Positions 58,110 through 64,000 of a stretch of DNA of 64,000 bases are shown piece after piece; position 1 is the stretch's first letter; each line of letters starts with the position of its first letter. A program made the translations under genes and the position numbers. The stretch lies in the NCBI RefSeq assembly GCF_902859825.1, contig NZ_CADIKB010000005.1:186001-250000 (forward strand), written 5' to 3'. A model generated the notes under the pieces. It had not been told where the DNA came from. It was given only the letters and a program-made list of their open reading frames with translations, and made no database searches. Source of the DNA: Paraburkholderia phenoliruptrix. Its GTDB lineage: Bacteria; Pseudomonadota; Gammaproteobacteria; Burkholderiales; Burkholderiaceae.

Positions 58110-59119
58110 TGCAATCGATACAACTTGCTATCTGGGTGGTCGCGGGTCTCGTCGCCGTCGCGCTGATTTTCGACTTCATGAACGGCTTTCACGACGCGGC
58201 CAACTCGATCGCGACCGTGGTGTCGACGGGCGTGCTGAAGCCGCAACAGGCCGTGGCGTTCGCGGCGGCGTTCAACGTGATCGCGTACTTCGTGTTTCAC
58301 CTGAAGGTGGCCGCGACGGTGGGCAAGGGCACGATCGACCCCGGAATTGTCGACCACTACGTGATTTTCGGCGCGCTGGTGGGCGCGATCGGCTGGAATG
58401 TCATCACGTGGCATTACGGCATTCCGTCGAGTTCGTCGCACGCGCTGATCGGCGGGCTGGTCGGCTCGGCGCTCGCCAAGTCGGGCTGGGGCTCCCTCAA
58501 TTTCGACGGGCTGATGAAGACGGTCACCTTCATTTTCGTCTCGCCGCTGCTCGGTTTCGTGCTCGGCTCGTTTTTCATGCTCGCCGTGTCGTGGATCTAT
58601 TTCCGCACGCCGCCGAGCAAGGTGGACCGGCGCTTCAGGCGCCTGCAGCTGCTGTCCGCCGGTCTGTACAGTCTGGGCCACGGCGGCAACGACGCGCAGA
58701 AAACCATCGGCATTATCTGGATGCTGCTGATCGCAACGGGCTATGCGTCGTCGATCGCTGACGCGCCGCCGCTGTGGGTTATTGGTGGCTGCTATCTGTC
58801 GATGGGGGTCGGAACTTTGTTCGGCGGCTGGCGAATCGTCCGCACCATGGGTCAGAAAATTACCAAGCTGAAGCCGGTCGGCGGTTTTTGTGCGGAATCG
58901 GGCGGGGCGATCACGCTTTTCACCGCTTCCTGGCTCGGCATTCCAGTGTCGACCACCCATACGATCACCGGTGCGATCGTCGGCGTCGGCGCGACGCAGA
59001 AGCTGAGCGCCGTTCGCTGGGGCGTGGCGGGCAACATCGTGTGGGCCTGGATTCTGACGATCCCGGCGTCTGCGGCGCTCGCCGCTGCCGCCTGGTGGCT
59101 GGGCCACCGTTTCCTGTAA
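58109..59119 (+). CDS. pit: Inorganic phosphate transporter (Pit family)
   Basis: A 336-residue inner-membrane phosphate:proton symporter with about ten spans. Both halves carry the family motif: FDFMNGFHDAANSIATVVST near the N-terminus and LYSLGHGGNDAQKTIGIIW in the second half. Length is shorter than PitA of E. coli and typical of the bacterial DUF47-linked group. Start overlaps the preceding gene. Confidence 0.94.
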   Translation: MQSIQLAIWVVAGLVAVALIFDFMNGFHDAANSIATVVSTGVLKPQQAVAFAAAFNVIAYFVFHLKVAATVGKGTIDPGIVDHYVIFGALVGAIGWNVITWHYGIPSSSSHALIGGLVGSALAKSGWGSLNFDGLMKTVTFIFVSPLLGFVLGSFFMLAVSWIYFRTPPSKVDRRFRRLQLLSAGLYSLGHGGNDAQKTIGIIWMLLIATGYASSIADAPPLWVIGGCYLSMGVGTLFGGWRIVRTMGQKITKLKPVGGFCAESGGAITLFTASWLGIPVSTTHTITGAIVGVGATQKLSAVRWGVAGNIVWAWILTIPASAALAAAAWWLGHRFL

Positions 59120-59162
59120 TTTGCTGTAGGTCTCGCGGGTTTTACTTAGGCACCCCATGCCG

Positions 59163-59189
59163 GGCGGACGGTAAGGATCACCGTCCGCC
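59163..59189. terminator. Hairpin between convergent pit and SDR genes
   Basis: GGCGGACGGT (59163-59172) pairs with ACCGTCCGCC (59180-59189) around a 7-base loop. It lies between the two convergent stop codons. No T-tract, so its strength is unclear. Confidence 0.6.
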
Positions 59190-59240
59190 GCGCCGATGCA
59201 ACGCCCGTACCCGCGCCGTGGCGTCAAGCCGGCCAGCGCG

Positions 59241-60047
59241 CTAGATCAACGGCGCGCTCCCGCCATCCATTGGGATGATCGCGCCGGTCACATAGCTCGC
59301 GCGGCGGCTCGCCAGAAACAGCGCGACATTCGCAATCTCGTCCGGATCGGCGTAACGCCCGAGCGGCACCTTGGCCTGCCCGCGCGCCAGCGCCTCTGCA
59401 CGCTCGATGCCTTGCTGCGCGGCCTCGAGCCCGACCGCTTCTTCGACGCGCTCGGTCAGCGTCGCGCCCGGATTGATCGCGTTGATCCGGATGCCGTAAC
59501 GCGCGTAGTAGTGCGCAAGCCCGACTGTGGCGAGCATCAGCGCGGCATTTGCGGCGCCGCCGGCAATATGGATATCGCTCGCCACCTTGCCGCCCATGCC
59601 GATGATATTCACGATCGTGCCCGGCTCGCCGCCGTCGCCTCGTTTGGCGCGCTCGGCCATGCGGCGCAGCACTTCCTGCTGCGGGTAGATGTACGGGAAA
59701 TACTTGGCTTCCATCGTGGCGCGAAAGGCGTCGGCATCGAGCGTTTCCGGATCGTAGCGGCGCGCGGCGCCGGCGCTGTTGATGAGCACGTCGATCGGAC
59801 CCACCGCTGAACTGACTTCCTCCACGATGTCGGCGGCGCTGTGCGGCTCATGCAGGTCGGCGCGCGTGCGATGCACGTGCAGATCCTCCTGCTTCAGCTG
59901 TTCGTAAGCACGCGCGAGGTTTGCCGGATCGCGCGAGACGATCGCAACCTTTGCCCCCTCCAGCGCGAAAGCCCGGGCGCACGCAAAGCCAATGCCCTTG
60001 CTGCCGCCCGTGATCAGCACCACTTTTTCTTTCAGCCCGAGATCCAT
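59241..60047 (-). CDS. Short-chain dehydrogenase/reductase with altered active site
   Basis: The ATG at 60045-60047 gives MDLGLKEKVVLITGGSKGIG, the usual SDR start; an in-frame GTG nine bases earlier is possible. The nucleotide motif TGGSKGIG and the NSAGA loop (LINSAGAA) are present. But the YxxxK active-site stretch reads AGGAANAAL, so Gly163 replaces Tyr and Asn167 replaces Lys, and the catalytic Ser (NISS) is replaced by NIIG. The C-terminal NPGATLTERV is normal. This fits a known divergent SDR group of unclear activity. Confidence 0.85.
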   Translation of the reverse strand: MDLGLKEKVVLITGGSKGIGFACARAFALEGAKVAIVSRDPANLARAYEQLKQEDLHVHRTRADLHEPHSAADIVEEVSSAVGPIDVLINSAGAARRYDPETLDADAFRATMEAKYFPYIYPQQEVLRRMAERAKRGDGGEPGTIVNIIGMGGKVASDIHIAGGAANAALMLATVGLAHYYARYGIRINAINPGATLTERVEEAVGLEAAQQGIERAEALARGQAKVPLGRYADPDEIANVALFLASRRASYVTGAIIPMDGGSAPLI

Positions 60048-60337
60048 TGTCGTCACCCGCTTCGGAAGAATACCGGTGACGATAGCAGATCGGCGGCGCC
60101 CGCGTCATGGACGAGCTGCGCTTCCACGGATCATTCGTAGACACGTCAATCGGACGAATCCAATTGGTTGCCGATCGTTGCGCCAGAACGTCAACCGGCG
60201 TCCAGGGCGCCATCTCATTTGTGACAATGTGTGCGCTTTTCGCTGTCAGATTTATCAGTATGACGAAGTAATTTTGCGACGCGGTCGTCGCGGATATTTC
60301 TGTAGCGCCAACACCCCTTTCCTGAAGGAGTCGCAAA

Positions 60338-61264
60338 TTGAGTCTGGACTGCTCATCGGCGTCGGTCATCGTTGCAGGTGACGTGATGCTGGATCGCTAC
60401 TGGTTTGGAGACAGCACGCGCATTTCGCCCGAGGCGCCGGTGCCTGTGGTTCGCGTCCAGCGTACCGGGGATGTGGCGGGCGGCGCGGCCAATGTGGCCA
60501 TCAACGCGGTGAACCTGGGCGCGCACGTGTCGCTGCTGTCGGTAGTCGGCGACGATCAGGACGGCCGCGCCTTGCAGGCATTGCTCGAGTCGCGCAACGT
60601 TCGCTGCACGTTTTTGCGCGATGCGGCGCTGCAGACCACCGTCAAGCTGCGAGTCATTTCGCGCAACCAGCAGATCGTGCGCGCCGATTTCGAACAGCGG
60701 CCGAACCACGAGTTGCTGTTTCCGCTCGTCGCCCAGTTCCGCGAGAAGTTGAAAGCCTGCAAGACCGTGGTGTTTTCGGATTACGGCAAGGGCGGTCTCG
60801 CGCATCTGCGGCTGATGATGTCCGACGCAACTTCGGCCGGGGCGGCCATTCTGGTCGATCCCAAAGGACCGGACTACTCGATCTATCGCGGCGCAACCGT
60901 GGTAACGCCGAACCGCGACGAATTTGCGCAGGCGGCTGGCAAGTGGACCAGCGAGGCCGACTTCGAGCGCCGGGCGTTCGGGCTGCGCGACAGGTTCGAA
61001 CTGGCCGCCTTGCTCGTCACGCGCTCTGAGGAGGGCATGAGCCTTTTTGTCGAACATCGGCATATCCGCATTGCCGCACAGGCACGCGAAGTCTACGACG
61101 TGTCTGGGGCCGGCGACACCGTGATCGCCACCATGGCGTCCGCGCTGGCGGCGGGCCACGACGTCGAAAGCGCCGCGCGGCTTGCCAACGTGGCGGCCGG
61201 TATCGTGGTCGGGAAAATCGGCACGGCGCCTATTACGCTGGATGAGCTCAACCAGCGCGTCTGA
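60338..61264 (+). CDS. hldA: D-glycero-beta-D-manno-heptose-7-phosphate kinase (HldA, single-domain)
   Basis: The TTG start is backed by AAGGAG seven bases upstream. The 308-residue PfkB-fold kinase opens VIVAGDVMLDRYWFGDSTRI, continues with SPEAPVPVVRV, GGAANVAINAVNLGAHVSLL and the catalytic-base region DVSGAGDTVIATMASAL. It makes heptose-1,7-bisphosphate for the LPS inner core. It lacks the nucleotidyltransferase half found in bifunctional HldE. Other heptose genes are not adjacent in this window. Confidence 0.9.
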   Translation: MSLDCSSASVIVAGDVMLDRYWFGDSTRISPEAPVPVVRVQRTGDVAGGAANVAINAVNLGAHVSLLSVVGDDQDGRALQALLESRNVRCTFLRDAALQTTVKLRVISRNQQIVRADFEQRPNHELLFPLVAQFREKLKACKTVVFSDYGKGGLAHLRLMMSDATSAGAAILVDPKGPDYSIYRGATVVTPNRDEFAQAAGKWTSEADFERRAFGLRDRFELAALLVTRSEEGMSLFVEHRHIRIAAQAREVYDVSGAGDTVIATMASALAAGHDVESAARLANVAAGIVVGKIGTAPITLDELNQRV

Positions 61265-61334
61265 ATGGCTCGACTGCGACGGCAAGATGCCGCTTACTAA
61301 TGCGTCGAGGCGTACCGGCCGTTTCAACGCGTGC

Positions 61335-62573
61335 CTAGAAGTTGCCGTTGGCGAAACGGGCGATCGGGTCGTCGGTGGTCTGGGAGGGGGCGGGCATGCC
61401 TCGCGAGGCCGTCGAGGCGCGCATGATCTGCACCGCGCCGTCGTCGGCGCGGGCCGCGTCCGCCTGCTGTGTCTGTTGCGCTTGTTGCGCAAGCCGTGCC
61501 TGGCGGGCGGCGACGGAAGCGGGAGGCGGCGGCTCGAAAGCATCGGCGGCTGCGTCGATCGGGTCGGGCGAGGCGGCGCCTGCTGCTTGCGGGGCGACGC
61601 GCGCTGTCGAAGCGGCTTGCGGCGCAGCAGAAGCGCCACTGTCATAGGAATTCGACCGGGCGGCGACCATTGGCGTCGGCGAAACCGCGCCCGCTGCGCG
61701 CGCCTGTAGCTGCGCCGCGCTCATGCCAGGCGGTGGCGGTTCGAAGGGATCGGCTTGCGGCGCCCGCGGCGCGGGCGTGGCTGCGAGAGTTGAATCGCTG
61801 CTCGCCGCCGCAGCCGACGACGCGCGTGGCTCCGTCGCTGCCGCAACCCGGCTCGGATTTTGTGAGGGCAACGGATTCGCGGCATAGCCCGAAGCCGTCC
61901 TGCTCGTGCCCGCGGGTGCACCCGGCGACGCCCCTTGAGCGCCGCCGTACGCAGCCGCCGCGAGTCCCGTCGCGTGCTCCGGCTGCGGCGCCGCCGCCTG
62001 ATAGCTGGGCGCGTCGAACGGCGCGGGCTTCGCGGCCGGCCCCGCCACGCGACGGATGCCGTCGAAGCGCTTCGCCCAGTACGGGTTGGTCAGATAGTCG
62101 AGCCGCACCGTGCCGCCCGTCGACGGCGCATTGACAAAGCGCAGTTTGCCCACGTAGATGCCCACGTGCGAATGCGGCCGGCCCGTCGTATTGAAAAAGA
62201 TCAGATCGCCGGGCGCGATTTCGTCCGGTTCGACCGATTCGCCGCGTCCGCTCATATCGGCGGTCGTGCGCGGGAGGTTCACCGACGCCGCGCGCGCCAC
62301 CACGTAGCGAACGAGGCCGCTGCAATCGAAGCCGCTGTCGGGCGTGTTGCCGCCCCAGCGGTAGGGCACGCCGACGAGGCTCATCGCCTGAATGGAGATT
62401 TCCTCGCGGCCAATGCTATGGTCCACGAAGTTGGGAAAGCCCGGAGGCGGCGCCCGATACGCGCCGTTTGCCACGACGACGCCGCTTCCCGAGCCGCGCG
62501 AGGACTTCTGCGGCGCGCCGGCACAGGCGGCGAGCAGCAGGACGGTCAGCAGCGAAAAGGCGAGTCGACGCAT
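61335..62573 (-). CDS. NlpC/P60 lipoprotein with low-complexity C-terminal tail
   Basis: A 412-residue protein with a lipobox (LLLAAC, Cys17). The peptidase domain has Cys84 (GFDCSGLVRY), His136 (SHVGIYVG) and Asn148 (FVNAPS), the catalytic set of gamma-D-glutamyl-diaminopimelate endopeptidases. From about residue 200 on it is Ala/Pro/Ser/Gln-rich, with approximate repeats of the form DPFEPPPPG and DAFEPPPPA. It acts on peptidoglycan from the outer membrane. The tail is unusual for the family. Converges with hldA. Confidence 0.9.
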   Translation of the reverse strand: MRRLAFSLLTVLLLAACAGAPQKSSRGSGSGVVVANGAYRAPPPGFPNFVDHSIGREEISIQAMSLVGVPYRWGGNTPDSGFDCSGLVRYVVARAASVNLPRTTADMSGRGESVEPDEIAPGDLIFFNTTGRPHSHVGIYVGKLRFVNAPSTGGTVRLDYLTNPYWAKRFDGIRRVAGPAAKPAPFDAPSYQAAAPQPEHATGLAAAAYGGAQGASPGAPAGTSRTASGYAANPLPSQNPSRVAAATEPRASSAAAASSDSTLAATPAPRAPQADPFEPPPPGMSAAQLQARAAGAVSPTPMVAARSNSYDSGASAAPQAASTARVAPQAAGAASPDPIDAAADAFEPPPPASVAARQARLAQQAQQTQQADAARADDGAVQIMRASTASRGMPAPSQTTDDPIARFANGNF

Positions 62574-62714
62574 GAAAGGGACAGCGGTAAACGTTCGTTT
62601 AAAGGCGGACGATGTCCGGATGGTAGCCGGTGAAACGCGCAAGCGGCAAGAATTCTTGACAAATTACTTGAAGTTCGTGCGCTAAGTGTTGCCGTGGAAA
62701 GACGCCGCGGGCAT

Positions 62715-62749
62715 AAAAAAGCCGCGCCCCGAAAACTCGGGGCGCGGCT
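62715..62749 (-). terminator. Rho-independent terminator of phoH
   Basis: A 13-bp stem (62720-62732 with 62737-62749) with an AAAC loop is flanked on the plus side by six A (62715-62720), which become the T-tract on the minus strand just past the phoH stop. Confidence 0.92.
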
Positions 62750-62787
62750 CGAAGTTCAGCCGGCCATGATCGCCAAAGACCTGATTC

Positions 62788-64000
62788 TTAAAGGATTTCC
62801 GACGCGTAGTCGGCGAGGCGCGAACGCTCGCCACGCGCGAGGGTCACGTGCCCGCTGTGCGCCCAGCCCTTGAAGCGATCCACCACGTACGTCAGACCGG
62901 AACTGCCTTCTGTCAGATAAGGCGTGTCGATCTGCGCGATATTGCCAAGACAGATGATCTTCGTGCCCGGGCCCGCGCGCGTGACCAGCGTCTTCATCTG
63001 CTTGGGCGTCAGGTTTTGCGCCTCGTCGATGATCAGATACTTGTCCACGAACGTACGGCCGCGCATGAAGTTCATGCTCTTGATTTTCAGGCGCGAGCGG
63101 ATCAGTTCCTGGGTCGCGGCGCGGCCCCATTCGCCGGCGGCGTCGTCGGTTTTTTGCAGGACCTCGAGGTTGTCGTCGAATGCACCCATCCACGGCTGCA
63201 TTTTTTCCTCTTCCGTGCCCGGCAGAAAGCCGATGTCTTCGCCGACCGGCACCGTCGCGCGCGTCACGATGATCTCGTTATAGCGCTTGTCGTCGAGCAC
63301 CTGCGCGAGCCCGGCCGCGAGCGCCACCAGCGTTTTGCCGGTACCGGCCTGGCCGAGCAGCGTCACGAAGTCGATCTCCGGATTCATCAACAGATTCAGC
63401 GCGAAATTCTGCTCGCGGTTGCGCGCGGTGATGCCCCACACGTTGTTCTTGTGGTGGCCGTAGTCGCGCAGCGTCTGCAGGAGCGCCGTCTTGCCGTTCA
63501 GCTCGCGCACCAGCGCGTGAAACGCGGGCTCGCCGTTCTGCGGCTCCAGATACACGAATTCGTTGACGAGCATGGACGGACACAGCGGGCCGGTCACACG
63601 GTAATACGTGGTGCCGGTTTTGGTGTCCTGCCAGCTCTCCATGCCCTTCGCGTGCCGCGTCCAGAAGTCCTGCGGCAGCGCGCGAATGCCCGAATACAGC
63701 AGGTCGCTGTCTTCGAGCACCTGGTCGTTAAAGTAGTCTTCGGCGGGCAGGCCGAGCGCATGTGCCTTGATGCGCATGTTGATGTCTTTCGACACCAGCA
63801 CGACCTGGCGATCCGAACGGTCGCGCTGCAATGCGCGCACCACGCCGAGAATCTGATTGTCGGCTTTGCCTTCCGGCAGGCCTTCGACCGGCTCGATCGC
63901 GGTCAGCTTCGTCTGGAAGTAGAGACGCCCCGACGCCTCGCGGCTGCCGAGACGCGCGAGTGAAATGCCGTCCGAGATATTGCCAGCGTTCGCCACCAGC
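62788..64000 (-). CDS. PhoH-family ATPase with N-terminal PIN domain (5' end outside window)
   Basis: The C-terminal 400 codons are seen; the gene continues past the window edge. The visible N-terminal part is the end of a PIN nuclease-like domain (LVSKDINMRIKAHALGLPAEDYF), followed by the PhoH ATPase with Walker A LLGQAGTGKTLVALA, Walker B FVDKYLIIDEAQNLTPKQMK and CLGNIAQIDTPYL. This PIN-PhoH (YlaK/PhoH2-like) group is thought to be an RNA helicase/nuclease. The minus-strand start lies beyond 64000. Confidence 0.92.
   Translation of the reverse strand, partial: LVANAGNISDGISLARLGSREASGRLYFQTKLTAIEPVEGLPEGKADNQILGVVRALQRDRSDRQVVLVSKDINMRIKAHALGLPAEDYFNDQVLEDSDLLYSGIRALPQDFWTRHAKGMESWQDTKTGTTYYRVTGPLCPSMLVNEFVYLEPQNGEPAFHALVRELNGKTALLQTLRDYGHHKNNVWGITARNREQNFALNLLMNPEIDFVTLLGQAGTGKTLVALAAGLAQVLDDKRYNEIIVTRATVPVGEDIGFLPGTEEEKMQPWMGAFDDNLEVLQKTDDAAGEWGRAATQELIRSRLKIKSMNFMRGRTFVDKYLIIDEAQNLTPKQMKTLVTRAGPGTKIICLGNIAQIDTPYLTEGSSGLTYVVDRFKGWAHSGHVTLARGERSRLADYASEIL

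Overview
The window looks like a chromosomal stretch of a high-GC betaproteobacterium of the Burkholderiaceae, most likely Paraburkholderia or a close relative. The basis is the strong G/C preference at third codon positions, the neighbourhoods nudix-aat-bpt-pyrD, rpsF-priB-rpsR-rplI-dnaB and DUF47-pit, an initiator tRNA and LexA boxes of CTGT-N8-ACAG type. Species cannot be fixed without a database search.

Layout. 1-7.0 kb is the end of a surface-polysaccharide locus: glycosyltransferase, Wzx-type flippase, second glycosyltransferase, a double alpha/beta-hydrolase, a methyltransferase and a flavin reductase. 7.2-9.3 kb has a FadR-type regulator and a Gfo/Idh/MocA oxidoreductase separated by an array of about 13 octanucleotide repeats. 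9.3-10.9 kb encodes part of an amino-acid ABC transporter. 11.0-14.4 kb is the minus-strand set nudix-aat-bpt-pyrD, with both leucyl-transferases of the bacterial N-degron pathway. 14.8-19.5 kb is a decayed two-partner-secretion locus: a filamentous-haemagglutinin-type TpsA is fused in frame to the last strands of its own TpsB outer-membrane transporter, followed by coding debris that runs into the 3' end of tRNA-fMet. 19.9-24.3 kb holds small conserved genes and a 3-hydroxyisobutyryl-CoA hydrolase. 24.7-28.1 kb is ssuDCBF (alkanesulfonate use). 28.1-34.3 kb is a mixture of small secreted proteins, dusA, tRNA-His and an aldo/keto reductase.

34.4-36.2 kb carries nodI/nodJ-type ABC exporter genes with no nodulation genes nearby. 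36.5-38.1 kb has a universal stress protein and two unknown proteins. 38.3-39.0 kb is lexA with two tandem LexA boxes. 39.3-44.4 kb is the sulfate-uptake operon sbp-cysT-cysW-cysA followed by a CysB-type regulator. 44.5-46.2 kb has an asparaginase and a BON-LysM protein. 46.8-51.6 kb is the glyoxylate-to-glycerate route (gcl-hyi-glxR) with a divergent LysR gene and a palindrome between them. 51.7-53.7 kb is an ECF sigma/anti-sigma pair with long disordered segments. 53.8-57.0 kb is the ribosomal/primosome operon and dnaB. 57.5-59.1 kb is the DUF47-pit phosphate pair. The window closes with an SDR lacking the usual catalytic residues, an hldA-type heptose kinase, an NlpC/P60 lipoprotein and a truncated PIN-PhoH ATPase.

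Together the window is mostly core metabolism, with sulfur supply as a theme (ssu, cys, CysB). It is interrupted by one clear remnant of a contact/adhesion system (the TpsA-TpsB chimera) and one candidate phase-variable locus (the octanucleotide array). Those two are the most unusual features. No complete undescribed system was recognised.
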